DNA from: Pelagibacteraceae bacterium AG-426-M19
GTDB taxonomy: Bacteria > Pseudomonadota > Alphaproteobacteria > Pelagibacterales > Pelagibacteraceae
DNA length: 64,000 bases
Direction: 5' to 3'
Assembly (NCBI GenBank): GCA_003210025.1
Contig: QCNW01000005.1
Span: forward strand, 1-64,000
Under the pieces are notes generated by a model that did no database searches, was not told where the DNA came from, and was given only the letters and a program-made list of their open reading frames with translations. The position numbers and the translations under genes were made by a program. Positions within the stretch are counted from its first letter, which is position 1, and each line of letters starts with the position of its first letter. Shown in pieces: positions 49,578 to 59,092 of the stretch.

Positions 49578-51110
49578 TTATGCTTCTGGGAAAATTATTT
49601 CAATTCTTGCCCCTTTATCTTTATTATTAGATGCGTTGATTTCACCACCATGAATTTCAACTAAATTTTTGACAATATTTAATCCCAAACCCGAATGTTC
49701 TCCAAAGTTTTCAGGTCTATTACTATAAAACCTATTAAATATCTTATTTGTATCCTTTTCACTAAATCCAGATCCCTGATCAACTACAACTAATTTAATT
49801 TTGTCATTCTTATCTTTTGATATTTCAACGGTAATTTCTTGATTATTTTCACTAAAAGAAATTGAGTTTTCTAATAAGTTTGCAATAATTTGTTCAATTC
49901 TGTTTTCTATCCCCAAGATACTATAATTTTTAATTCCATTAGATTTCAATTTAATTCCAATCGATTTTTTTGTTTCATATATACTGTTAAAATCATCAAC
50001 AACAGATTGTGCAATCTCTTTTAAATTTAATTTTTGCATTTTCTCAGAGGAAATTGCAGCCTCGTCTCTTAGCATTTGAGAGTAATCAGTTATTAATCTT
50101 TCAATTCTCTCTACGTCATGTGATACTATATTAATTAATTTGTTTCTTTGAGATTTATCGTTTGTTTCAGAAATTATCTCAGAGGCACTTTTTAGAGATG
50201 CCAAAGGATTTCTGATTTCATGCAATAGATCTGTTGAATAATTTTCTGCTGTAGTAATTCTTTTGTTTAATTCATTAGTCATTTCATCAAGAGAATTTGA
50301 TAATTTTCCCAATTCGTCATTTCTTTTTTTTATATTTCCAATATTGGTCTTTTCCTTACTTTTGTTTTTTATAATATTTGTATATTGAACCAAATTTTTA
50401 ATTGGTTTTAAGAAGTATCTATTTAATACATATGAAAAAATTAAAATTACTAATGCGACAAGCAAAGCAGTTCTGATTATAAAATTTCTTCTTTCATCTA
50501 TTGCAGCCTTTATTTCATTAGCATTTTCAGTAATAGCTAAATACCCTATTGTTTTGTTTTCACTAACTACATTTTTAACAGTTACTAATAAAAATTGATC
50601 ATAGTTTTCTTTAGAATAAGTTAACGGTTTTCCATAATCTGATGAATATGAATACTTTTTTAAATCTTCAAATATTTCTTTACTTTCAAAGCTTTTATTG
50701 CTCTCTTCCAAATTCTTATTTTGAATACTTAGATTATTCAGGTCACTCATTTCAATTATGTTTAGACTTCGCGAGAAAGCATTTGGATCTAAGTCTAATG
50801 TGTCGGTATCTCCTAATAGATTAAATTCACTATCAAATATCTGTACTCTATCTATACTTTGAAATAAAAATTTAGTGGAAAACAGAAACTCTCTAATATC
50901 TTCAGTTGAGAAATTTATTTTTAAACGATCAATATTTTCTGTTGTATTATCAATAATTTTTATATGCGAAGCAGTTTTATTTTTAATGAGTGTAGGTTTT
51001 ACCGTGTTAAGGTAAAATAAAGTTAATACACCTATCACTAAAAAAACAATAAAGTTGATAACCAAGAATTTTTTTAAAATTGATTGATTATTAGATTTTA
51101 AAGTAGCCAT
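49578..51110 (-). CDS. chvG: Sensor histidine kinase ChvG (ExoS)
   Basis: This 510-residue membrane kinase has two predicted membrane spans, at about residues 14-32 and 210-230. A periplasmic sensor loop lies between them, then a HAMP region, the phosphoacceptor motif LLHEIRNPLASLKSA and the ATPase domain LLENSISFSENNQEITVE...GSGFSEKDTNKIFNRFYSNRPE. This is the ChvG/ExoS family, which senses acid or envelope stress in Alphaproteobacteria. Its first base overlaps the chvI stop by 1 bp, so the pair is an operon. Confidence 0.9.
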   Translation of the reverse strand: MATLKSNNQSILKKFLVINFIVFLVIGVLTLFYLNTVKPTLIKNKTASHIKIIDNTTENIDRLKINFSTEDIREFLFSTKFLFQSIDRVQIFDSEFNLLGDTDTLDLDPNAFSRSLNIIEMSDLNNLSIQNKNLEESNKSFESKEIFEDLKKYSYSSDYGKPLTYSKENYDQFLLVTVKNVVSENKTIGYLAITENANEIKAAIDERRNFIIRTALLVALVILIFSYVLNRYFLKPIKNLVQYTNIIKNKSKEKTNIGNIKKRNDELGKLSNSLDEMTNELNKRITTAENYSTDLLHEIRNPLASLKSASEIISETNDKSQRNKLINIVSHDVERIERLITDYSQMLRDEAAISSEKMQKLNLKEIAQSVVDDFNSIYETKKSIGIKLKSNGIKNYSILGIENRIEQIIANLLENSISFSENNQEITVEISKDKNDKIKLVVVDQGSGFSEKDTNKIFNRFYSNRPENFGEHSGLGLNIVKNLVEIHGGEINASNNKDKGARIEIIFPEA

Positions 51111-51808
51111 TATTTAACATTCCAACGATAACCACTACCATATCTGGTTTCTATCGCTGAAAAGTTATTATCTACTTTTTTAAACTTTTTTCTAATCCTT
51201 TTTACGTGACTGTCTATTGTTCTATCTTCAATATCTGTGTCTTCTCTGTAAGCAACATCCATTAATTGAGATCTTTCTTTAATAATTCCAGGTCTTTTTG
51301 CTAATTCTTTTACAATTAAGAATTCTGTTGTTGTTAACTTATCTGGTAATTGCTTACCATCCCATTCGCACTCTAGCTGTGAAGGGTCAAGTTTTAATTT
51401 TCCATGTGAAATTATATTTCTATTATCCTCTAAATTATTATCTTTTTTTCTAAGTTGGACACGAATTCTTTCAATAAGAACTTTAGTTGAAAAGCCACCT
51501 GATTTTTTTACAAAATCATCTGCCCCTAGTTTTAATCCTAAAAGCTCATCCACCTCTTCATCTTTTGAAGTTAAAAATATAACAGGCATAGATGTTTTTT
51601 TTCTCAATTTTTTTAACAATTCTTCTCCATCCATTCTCGGCATTTTAATATCTATAACAGCAAGGTCTGGAGGATTTCTTGACAAACCTATTAAGGCACT
51701 TTCTCCATCCAAATAAGTTTGAATATTAAAACCTTCTTTCTCTAGAGCAATACTTAAACTAGTTAGTATGTTTCTATCATCATCAACAAGAGCAATTGTT
51801 TGTTTCAT
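51110..51808 (-). CDS. chvI: Response regulator ChvI (OmpR type)
   Basis: This 232-residue regulator has an N-terminal receiver with phospho-Asp53 in VIDIKMPRMDGEE, the acidic pair at 9-11 and Lys in LLGLKLGADDFVKKSG. The C-terminal winged-helix DNA-binding domain reads LTTTEFLIVKELAKRPGIIKERSQLMDVAYREDTDIEDRTIDSHVKRIRKKFK. It is the partner of ChvG, with which it overlaps by 1 bp. The 51-bp gap before it lies after the convergent-direction polA, so it probably has its own promoter. Confidence 0.93.
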   Translation of the reverse strand: MKQTIALVDDDRNILTSLSIALEKEGFNIQTYLDGESALIGLSRNPPDLAVIDIKMPRMDGEELLKKLRKKTSMPVIFLTSKDEEVDELLGLKLGADDFVKKSGGFSTKVLIERIRVQLRKKDNNLEDNRNIISHGKLKLDPSQLECEWDGKQLPDKLTTTEFLIVKELAKRPGIIKERSQLMDVAYREDTDIEDRTIDSHVKRIRKKFKKVDNNFSAIETRYGSGYRWNVK

Positions 51809-51859
51809 GTTTAACTATAAAAATACTAAAATGTTTAAAATTGGGCAATTAAATGTTTA

Positions 51860-54625
51860 TTAATGAAGCTCTCCCCAGTTATCACCTATATTTATATCTA
51901 CCGATAATGGTATTGAAAATGAATGCAAATCACTATCTTTCACACTTGTCATAATATCTTTAATTTTCTTCGAAGCAGATTTAGTACCATTATCAATTAC
52001 CTCAAAAATCAATTCATCGTGAATTTGAAGCAACATATTAAATTCATTTGTTTTTTTTGTATCAAGCTCGTCGTTGATTCTAATCATAGCAAGTCGCATT
52101 ATTTCTGATGCAGATCCTTGGATGGGTGCATTTATAGCTGCCCTTTCTTGAAAATTTCTAATATTAAAATTTTTGTCATTGATTCCAGGAATATGAGTTT
52201 TTCGACCAAAAATATTTCTTACATATCCACTTTTTCTACAGAATTTAATTGTGTTATTCATGTATTCTTTAATTTCTGGAAATTTAATAAAATATGAATT
52301 AAGAAATTCTTCAGCTTCATTGTTTGATACACCAATTTGTTTAGCCAAACCATATTGTGATATTCCGTAAATTATTCCAAAATTAATAGCTTTCGCTTTT
52401 CTCCTCATATCAGCATCAATTTTTTTTATATCTGCACCAAAAACCTGGCTAGCGGTTAATGAGTGAATATCCTCATTATTTTTAAAAGCTTTTTTTAGTT
52501 CTTTTACATCAGCTAGATCAGCCAAAATTCTCATTTCGATCTGATTATAGTCTGCTGATATAAGTTTTTTATTTTTTTCTGATATGAAGGCTTTACGAAT
52601 ATCTTTGCCCTCCTCAGTTTTAATAGGAATATTTTGTAAATTTGGATCGCTAGATGCAAGTCTACCTGTTGTAGTTGCTGCTAACAGAAAAGATGTATGC
52701 ACTCTTTTTGTATTGGGATTTAAATGCTCTGGCAAAGAATCTGAATACGTATTTTTTAATTTACTAGATTGCCTCCATTCTAAAACCAATTTAGGAAATT
52801 CATTCCCTTTGTAAGCTAAATCCTCTAGAACTGCTGCACCAGTTGCAAAACTCCCTTTTTTAGTCTTTTTTAGCGACGCAATTTTGAGGTCATTATACAT
52901 TATTTCACCCAACTGTTTAGTCGATGCAATATTAAATTTTTTTTTTGAAATTTTAAAAATTTGTTTTTCTAAATCTTGAAGTTTTTTTTCAAACTTAATA
53001 GATAATTTTTTAAGAAAATTATTATCCAATTTTATGCCATTGATTTCCATTGATGCTAAAATTTTAATTAAAGGTTTTTCGAAAATTTCATAAATATTAA
53101 GTAATTTTTCTGATTTAAGCGATTTCAGAAATATTTTATATAAACGGTAAGTTATATCGGCATCTTCTGCCGCATAATCTTTTGCAATATTTAACTCTAC
53201 TTGACTGAATTTAATTTCTTTTTTTCCAGATCCAACGAGATCTTTATATTTAATTGTTTTGTGACCTAGATGAATATCTGAAAGAGTATCCATGTTATGT
53301 CTATTTTTTCCGGCATCTAAAACATATGACATTAACATTGTATCTTCGATGCTTTGAATATCTATATTCCTTTTGCGAAATATTATGTAATCGAATTTAA
53401 TATTTTGCCCAATTTTTTTTAAACTTTTATCCTCTAAATATGGTTTTAAAATTTTCAAAACATCTTTTTCATTTAGATTATTTTTATCAATATGACCTGT
53501 TGGAATGTAACAAGCTTTACCTATTTTGCTAGAAATTGAGATACCAACTAAATTTGCTTGATGTGGGTCAAGAGAGTCTGTTTCAGTATCAATAGAAAAT
53601 TCACCAGCTTCTTCGGCTTCTTGCATCCAATCTTTTATTTCAGATAAATTTTTAATCAAAACATATTTATCTTTTGATATTTTAGATGTTTCTTTTTTTA
53701 CTTCTATTTCATCACTAAATTTAGATTGACCATATGTCGAAATTGCTGAACTCAATAATCTATTAAATTCCATTTCTCTCAAAAAATTGTATAGCTTGTC
53801 TACGTCTACTTTTTTTAGGGTAAAGTCAGTTAATTTGTCTTTCACTGGAACATCATTTTTTAATGTGACCAGTTTTTTACTTACCAGAGCCTTATCTTTA
53901 TTTTCTAAAAGTGTTTCTCTTCTTTTATTCTGTTTTATTTTATTTGCGTTTTTAAGAAGGTTTTCTAAATTTCCATATTCCTTAATTAATTCTGCTGCTG
54001 TTTTTACACCAATACCTGGAACTCCAGGTACATTATCTGTACTATCCCCTGCTAGTGATTGAACATCAATTACTTTATCCGGACCAACCCCAAATTTATT
54101 GATTACATCGTCATTAGATATAAATTTATTCTTCATTGGATCGTATATACGAACCTTTTTTTTGAAAAGTTGCATTAAATCTTTGTCAGATGATACAATT
54201 GTAACCTTGGCACCTTCTTTTAATATTTGCTCTACATAGGTGGCTATCAAATCATCAGCCTCGTAATTTAACATTTCTATAGAAGGTAAATTGAATGCTA
54301 ATACTGACTTTCTAATATAATCGAATTGTGGAATAAGATCATCGGGAGCATCAGACCTATTTCCTTTATAATCTGAATATATTTCGTTTCGAAAATTCTT
54401 TCTTGCAGAGTCAAAGATTACTGCAAAATGAGTTGGTTTTTCTAAATTTTCGCTAGATTTAGAGTCCTCCAATAATTTAAACAGCATGTTACAAAATCCA
54501 CTTACCGCTCCTACTGGCAAACCGTCACTTTTTCGTGTTAATGGTGGCAATGCATAATAGGCTCTAAATATGTATCCAGACCCATCAATAAGATAGAAAT
54601 GATCTGTTTTTTTAATTTTACCCAT
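51860..54625 (-). CDS. polA: DNA polymerase I
   Basis: This 921-residue full-length enzyme for repair and Okazaki-fragment processing has three domains. The 5'-3' exonuclease (about 1-300) contains DSTDNVPGVPGIGVKTA. The 3'-5' exonuclease keeps DTETDSLDP, so proofreading is probably active. The polymerase has SADYNQIEMRILADLA, AKAINFGIIYGIS and QIHDELIFE motifs A-C. It is transcribed alone, divergent from bioY across 100 bp. Confidence 0.96.
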   Translation of the reverse strand: MGKIKKTDHFYLIDGSGYIFRAYYALPPLTRKSDGLPVGAVSGFCNMLFKLLEDSKSSENLEKPTHFAVIFDSARKNFRNEIYSDYKGNRSDAPDDLIPQFDYIRKSVLAFNLPSIEMLNYEADDLIATYVEQILKEGAKVTIVSSDKDLMQLFKKKVRIYDPMKNKFISNDDVINKFGVGPDKVIDVQSLAGDSTDNVPGVPGIGVKTAAELIKEYGNLENLLKNANKIKQNKRRETLLENKDKALVSKKLVTLKNDVPVKDKLTDFTLKKVDVDKLYNFLREMEFNRLLSSAISTYGQSKFSDEIEVKKETSKISKDKYVLIKNLSEIKDWMQEAEEAGEFSIDTETDSLDPHQANLVGISISSKIGKACYIPTGHIDKNNLNEKDVLKILKPYLEDKSLKKIGQNIKFDYIIFRKRNIDIQSIEDTMLMSYVLDAGKNRHNMDTLSDIHLGHKTIKYKDLVGSGKKEIKFSQVELNIAKDYAAEDADITYRLYKIFLKSLKSEKLLNIYEIFEKPLIKILASMEINGIKLDNNFLKKLSIKFEKKLQDLEKQIFKISKKKFNIASTKQLGEIMYNDLKIASLKKTKKGSFATGAAVLEDLAYKGNEFPKLVLEWRQSSKLKNTYSDSLPEHLNPNTKRVHTSFLLAATTTGRLASSDPNLQNIPIKTEEGKDIRKAFISEKNKKLISADYNQIEMRILADLADVKELKKAFKNNEDIHSLTASQVFGADIKKIDADMRRKAKAINFGIIYGISQYGLAKQIGVSNNEAEEFLNSYFIKFPEIKEYMNNTIKFCRKSGYVRNIFGRKTHIPGINDKNFNIRNFQERAAINAPIQGSASEIMRLAMIRINDELDTKKTNEFNMLLQIHDELIFEVIDNGTKSASKKIKDIMTSVKDSDLHSFSIPLSVDINIGDNWGELH

Positions 54626-54725
54626 AATTTAATTTATAATAAATTGACGTATTATAGTAAGAATAAAACATCCTGTTAATAAATATTAGTGGATTAAACT
54701 TTATTAAAATAGTAATTTAAATCTA

Positions 54726-55277
54726 ATGGAATTAGTAAATTCAATTTCTAATAATAAAATAATTAAAATCATAATACTTGCATTAATAGGTTCTATTTTA
54801 TTGACAATATCTGCAAAAATTAAAATACCTTTTTATCCAGTTCCTATGACTATGCAAACATTTATAGTTTTGTTTTTAGGAATTTCCTTTGGATATAAAG
54901 TTGGAGTACTTTCGGTAGTTTTTTATTTAATAGAAGGAATTATGGGATTACCGGTATTTTCTAACTCACCAGAGAAAGGAATAGGATTAGCTTATTTTGT
55001 TGGTCCCACAATGGGATATTTAATAGGTTTTATATTTGCATGTCTGATAGCAGGCATATTCACATACGATAAAAACCATATATTAAATTTTTTAAAAATT
55101 ATAATTGCAACATCAGTAATATATATTTTGGGTATTTTGTGGCTTGGAAATTTAATCGGTTGGGATAAACCAATATTAGAATTTGGTGTTTACCCATTTC
55201 TTTATGCTGAATTATTCAAGATATTATTACTAACAGTTTTAGTTAATAAGATTATTAAATTTAGAAAATATATTTAA
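54726..55277 (+). CDS. bioY: Biotin transporter BioY
   Basis: This 183-residue integral membrane protein has about five or six predicted helices. It has the family's KIPFYPVPMTMQTFIVLFLGISFGYKVG and LPVFSNSPEKGIGLAYFVGPTMGYLIGF. BioY is the S-component of the biotin ECF importer. No bioM/bioN energising genes are adjacent, so it may work alone or with a shared module. Two bases separate its stop from that of regA. Confidence 0.9.
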   Translation: MELVNSISNNKIIKIIILALIGSILLTISAKIKIPFYPVPMTMQTFIVLFLGISFGYKVGVLSVVFYLIEGIMGLPVFSNSPEKGIGLAYFVGPTMGYLIGFIFACLIAGIFTYDKNHILNFLKIIIATSVIYILGILWLGNLIGWDKPILEFGVYPFLYAELFKILLLTVLVNKIIKFRKYI

Positions 55278-55279
55278 AA

Positions 55280-55843
55280 TTATCTTGGAGATCTTTTTGA
55301 TAGAATTCTTTGAAGTGTTCTTCGATGCATTTTAAGTCTTCTCGCAGTCTCAGATACATTTCTGTTACATAATTCAAAAACTCTGTGAATATGTTCCCAT
55401 TTAACTCTATCAGCTGACATTGGATTTTCTGGTGGAGCAGCTTTTTTATTTGGATCAGCTAAAAGAGCTTTTTCTACATCATCTGCATCTGCTGGTTTAG
55501 CTAAATAATCAATTGCACCCTCTTTGATGGCTGCTACTGCAGTAGGTATATTTCCATAACCAGTAAGCATCACTATTCTGCTCTCTGAGTTATTTTTCTG
55601 GATTTCTTTTACAACTTCTAGTCCGTTTCCATCGTTTAGTCTCAAATCAACAACTGCAAAAGCAGGTTTTTTTGATTTCACAGACTCTATTCCAATTTTT
55701 ACACCCTCTGCTTGTGAAACGGAAAAGCCTTTTTTCTCCATTGCTCGAGCTAGTCTTTCTCTAAAAGGGTTATCATCATCTACTATAAGTAGAGATTTAT
55801 CCTCAAATTCTGTTATTTTTTTTAATACTTCAACATCTGGCAT
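55280..55843 (-). CDS. regA: Response regulator RegA/ActR/PrrA family
   Basis: This 187-residue redox-type regulator has a receiver domain (phospho-Asp66 in AVVDLRLNDGNGLEV) and a proline-containing linker (DPNKKAAPPENPMSADRVKWEH). The Fis-type helix-turn-helix NRNVSETARRLKMHRRTLQRILSKR is highly conserved in this family. RegA controls respiratory, carbon- and nitrogen-fixation genes in response to redox state. The cognate kinase regB/prrB is not adjacent, so here it is an orphan. The other neighbours are bioY and the polyamine operon. Confidence 0.93.
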   Translation of the reverse strand: MPDVEVLKKITEFEDKSLLIVDDDNPFRERLARAMEKKGFSVSQAEGVKIGIESVKSKKPAFAVVDLRLNDGNGLEVVKEIQKNNSESRIVMLTGYGNIPTAVAAIKEGAIDYLAKPADADDVEKALLADPNKKAAPPENPMSADRVKWEHIHRVFELCNRNVSETARRLKMHRRTLQRILSKRSPR

Positions 55844-55932
55844 GGTCCTTATATGGAAACATTCTAAATTATTTCAAGAGTACATTTTTACTTTACATTG
55901 GCTCATTTTCTGCATAAATGCTCGTTTTATAT

Positions 55933-55964
55933 AAACTTGCATAGCAGTTATGCCGGTTTTTTTT
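55933..55964 (+). promoter_or_regulatory. Terminator-like hairpin in the ornithine decarboxylase leader (possible attenuator)
   Basis: GCATA (55939-55943) and TATGC (55949-55953) enclose a GCAGT loop, extended by AAAC/GTTT pairing (55933-55936 with 55956-55959) across a 2x2 internal loop. A run of eight T follows (55957-55964). The structure lies 25 bp before the decarboxylase ATG. No gene upstream on this strand could need a terminator. It could therefore stop the operon's own leader transcripts, for example in response to polyamines. A loosely matching promoter (TTTACA 55892, CATAAA 55913) would start RNA just upstream. Confidence 0.5.
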
Positions 55965-55988
55965 GTTAAATTTTTTTTGGAGCTTTAA

Positions 55989-57167
55989 ATGCAAAAATTT
56001 AAATCAGTTGATAAATTAGTCAACCAACTGAAACCAACAGAACCTGTTTATTGTATTAGAAGAAATTCTATAAACATAGCTTCTAAATTTTTTCAGAATA
56101 AATTTCCTGGTAAAATCCTATATGCAGTTAAAACTAACCCGCATCCATTAGTGTTAAAAACTATCGTGGAAAGTGGAATTAATGATTTTGATATCGCTTC
56201 AATTAAAGAAGTTGAGGCAATTAGAAGTATTAGCCCAGATGCAAAATGCTCCTACATGCATACTGTAAAAAGCAAGGAAAGTGTAAACGAAGCATATTTC
56301 AAATATAATATTAAGACTTTTTCAATAGATACAAAAGATGAATTAATAAAAATTCTTAATAGTACTAATCAAGCTAAAGATTTGGAGTTATTTGTAAGAG
56401 TTGCAGTTTCTAATGAACACGCAGAAATAGATTTATCTAAAAAATTTGGCGCACAAACTTCTGAAGCAATAGGGCTTTATAGATTAACAAAACAGTATGC
56501 AAAAAAAATAGGATTAAGTTTTCATGTGGGTTCGCAATGTATGCATCCAATATCTTATTCAAAAGGGATTAGTGAAATTAAATATATAATAAAAAAAACA
56601 AAAATAGTTCCAGATGTTATAAATATAGGCGGAGGATTTCCAACAATCTACCCTGACTTAGTTCCAAAATCATTAGACTCTTATTTTGAAGAAATAAAAA
56701 ATTCATTAAATAATTTAAAATTAGAAAAGCTGCCAGAAATTATATGTGAGCCAGGTCGAGCAATTGTAGCGGAAAGTGGTTCAACAATTGTTAGAGTAAA
56801 CTTGAGAAAAAAACAAAAGCTATATATTAATGATGGAACATACGGAACTTTATTTGATGCAGGAGTGCCTAATATAGTTTATCCATCAAGGATAATTACA
56901 AGTGGAAGAATTATATCAAAAAAATTGACTTCATTTGATTTTTATGGACCAACATGTGATAGCATGGATTATATGAAAGGACCTTTCATTCTACCTAATA
57001 ATATTAAAGAAGGTGATTACATTGAACTAGGTCAATTGGGAGCATACGGTTTGACATTTAGAACTCAATTTAATGGATATTATTCTGATAGTATTTACGA
57101 AGTTTGTGATGATCCAATAATGACGATGTATGACAAAGAAACAAATAAAGAGTTTCTTGTTGCATAA
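55989..57167 (+). CDS. Ornithine/lysine decarboxylase (group IV, PLP-dependent)
   Basis: This 392-residue enzyme of the eukaryotic-type ODC fold has the PLP lysine K48 in LYAVKTNPHP, the phosphate loop CEPGRAIVAESG and catalytic Cys323 in PTCDSMDYM, and the FRTQFNGYYSD end. It makes putrescine from ornithine, and perhaps cadaverine from lysine, in the cytosol. A TTTGGAGC ribosome site precedes the ATG. Its stop overlaps the next gene as TAATG. It heads a four-gene polyamine operon and follows a terminator-like leader hairpin. Confidence 0.9.
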   Translation: MQKFKSVDKLVNQLKPTEPVYCIRRNSINIASKFFQNKFPGKILYAVKTNPHPLVLKTIVESGINDFDIASIKEVEAIRSISPDAKCSYMHTVKSKESVNEAYFKYNIKTFSIDTKDELIKILNSTNQAKDLELFVRVAVSNEHAEIDLSKKFGAQTSEAIGLYRLTKQYAKKIGLSFHVGSQCMHPISYSKGISEIKYIIKKTKIVPDVINIGGGFPTIYPDLVPKSLDSYFEEIKNSLNNLKLEKLPEIICEPGRAIVAESGSTIVRVNLRKKQKLYINDGTYGTLFDAGVPNIVYPSRIITSGRIISKKLTSFDFYGPTCDSMDYMKGPFILPNNIKEGDYIELGQLGAYGLTFRTQFNGYYSDSIYEVCDDPIMTMYDKETNKEFLVA

Positions 57168-58207
57168 TGTCAGATACAAAAAATCTTAATCATAACAGAA
57201 AAAAAGACTTTTTAAGTAAAGAGGTTGAGCATATTGATATTACATCATTTGACTCTAGAAAAATTATATCATCTATGGAAAAAATGTCTTTTGTTTCAAG
57301 AGAAACTGCTAATGCATCTAAGATATATAATGAAATGCTTAAAGATAAAGATTGTACAATATTCTTAACGCTTGCAGGGTCTACTTCTGCCGCTGGATGT
57401 ATGCATATTTATAGAGATATGGTTAAATACAACATGGTAGATGCAATTGTAGCGACTGGAGCATCTATAATAGATATGGATTTTTTTGAAGCGCTTGGAT
57501 TTAAACATTACCAAGGATCACAATATCAAAATGATAATGAACTTAGAGACAATTATATAGATAGGATTTATGATACTTACATCGATGAAGAGGAGCTCCA
57601 GGTTTGTGATAAAACAATAGGAGAAATAGCAGACAAACTTGAACCGAAGTCTTATACATCAAGAGAATTTATTAAAGAGATTGGTAAATATCTAAAAACT
57701 AATTCTAAAAAGAAAGGTTCTTTAATTGAAACAGCTTTTGATAACGATGTTCCTATATTCTGTCCTGCATTTACAGACTCAAGTGCAGGTTTTGGATTAG
57801 TCATGCATCAAGAGAGAAATCCAAAAAATCATATTACAATAGACTCAATTAGAGAATTTAGAGAATTAACAGAGATTAAAATTAAATCTAAAGGGTCGGG
57901 TTTATTTATGATTGGTGGTGGAGTTCCTAAAAACTTTATACAAGACACGGTAATTTGTGCTGAACTTTTGGGAAAAAATGTAGATATGCACAAATATGCA
58001 ATACAAATTACTGTTGCTGACTCAAGAGATGGAGCTTGCAGTAGCTCAACATTAAAAGAAGCAAGTTCATGGGGTAAGGTTGATACTACCAAAGAACAAA
58101 TGGTATTTGCTGAAGCTACCAGTGTTTTACCATTAATAGCAAGTGACGCCTATCATACTGGAGAGTGGAAAAATAGGGACAGAAAAAACTTTTCCAAAAT
58201 ATTTTGA
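57167..58207 (+). CDS. Deoxyhypusine synthase-like protein (probable homospermidine-type synthase)
   Basis: This 346-residue NAD-dependent enzyme of the deoxyhypusine synthase family has the active-site Lys in the EASSWGKV block (about K304, matching K329 of the human enzyme). It also has AIVATGASIIDMDFFEALG and the SDSSAGFG-like PAFTDSSAGFGLV. Bacteria lack the eIF5A substrate, so a polyamine role such as homospermidine synthesis is likely. The gene is fused by 1-bp overlap to the decarboxylase and abuts aguB. Confidence 0.85.
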   Translation: MSDTKNLNHNRKKDFLSKEVEHIDITSFDSRKIISSMEKMSFVSRETANASKIYNEMLKDKDCTIFLTLAGSTSAAGCMHIYRDMVKYNMVDAIVATGASIIDMDFFEALGFKHYQGSQYQNDNELRDNYIDRIYDTYIDEEELQVCDKTIGEIADKLEPKSYTSREFIKEIGKYLKTNSKKKGSLIETAFDNDVPIFCPAFTDSSAGFGLVMHQERNPKNHITIDSIREFRELTEIKIKSKGSGLFMIGGGVPKNFIQDTVICAELLGKNVDMHKYAIQITVADSRDGACSSSTLKEASSWGKVDTTKEQMVFAEATSVLPLIASDAYHTGEWKNRDRKNFSKIF

Positions 58208-58210
58208 TTG

Positions 58211-59092
58211 ATGATCAAAAAAGTAAAAATTGGAATTATTCAAAGCAAAATTTCAGATAATATTCAAAAAAATATAAATTCAGCAATTAAAAATATAAAA
58301 AAAGCAGCATCAAAAAAAGCTAAAATAATTTGTGTGCCAGAACTATTTTTGTCAAATTATTTTTGTCAAACAGAAAGTCATTCCAACTTTAAGCTAGCAG
58401 AAAAAATACCTGGTAGAACTACAAAAATATTTTGTGAATTAGCCAAAGATTTACAAATAGTATTAATGATTTCATTATTTGAAAAAAAAACACATGGCTT
58501 CTATCATAATACTAGTATCGTTATTAGCGAGAAAGGTAAAATTTTATCGAAATATAGAAAAATGCATATACCAGATGATCCTGGTTATTATGAAAAATTT
58601 TATTTCACTCCTGGAGATTTAGGTTTTAAATCTGTTAAAACAAAATTTGGTAATATTGGACCTTTAATTTGTTGGGATCAATGGTTCCCGGAAGCTGCAA
58701 GATTGACTGCACTTAAAGGTGCACAAATAATTTTTTACCCTACTGCTATTGGATGGCATCCTAAAGAGAAAAAAAAATTTGGGAAATCTCAACTAGACTC
58801 TTGGATAACAATGCAAAAATCTCACGCAATCGCAAATGGTACTTATGTGGTTGCTATAAATAGAGTTGGAACAGAAAAAAAAGGCAAGAAGAAAATAGAA
58901 TTCTGGGGAAACTCAATGATCATAGATCCTAGTGGGCAAATAATTGGAAATCTTGGGAATAAAAAAGAAGAAATTTTAATTCGTGAAATAGACTATAAAA
59001 GAATTGATTCAGCCAGAGAGCATTGGCCTTTTTTAAGGGATAGAAGAATCGATTTTTATAAAGGCATACTAAAAAATCCTGCAGATGAGTGA
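58211..59092 (+). CDS. aguB: N-carbamoylputrescine amidase
   Basis: AguB hydrolyses N-carbamoylputrescine to putrescine, CO2 and ammonia. This nitrilase-family protein of 293 residues has the Glu-Lys-Cys triad: E44 in VPELFLSNYFCQ, K117 in YRKMHIPDDP, and C154 in PLICWDQWFPE. I use the ATG at 58211; a TTG at 58208 is possible. It follows the deoxyhypusine synthase-like gene directly and overlaps aguA by 8 bp, so the three are cotranscribed. Confidence 0.93.
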   Translation: MIKKVKIGIIQSKISDNIQKNINSAIKNIKKAASKKAKIICVPELFLSNYFCQTESHSNFKLAEKIPGRTTKIFCELAKDLQIVLMISLFEKKTHGFYHNTSIVISEKGKILSKYRKMHIPDDPGYYEKFYFTPGDLGFKSVKTKFGNIGPLICWDQWFPEAARLTALKGAQIIFYPTAIGWHPKEKKKFGKSQLDSWITMQKSHAIANGTYVVAINRVGTEKKGKKKIEFWGNSMIIDPSGQIIGNLGNKKEEILIREIDYKRIDSAREHWPFLRDRRIDFYKGILKNPADE

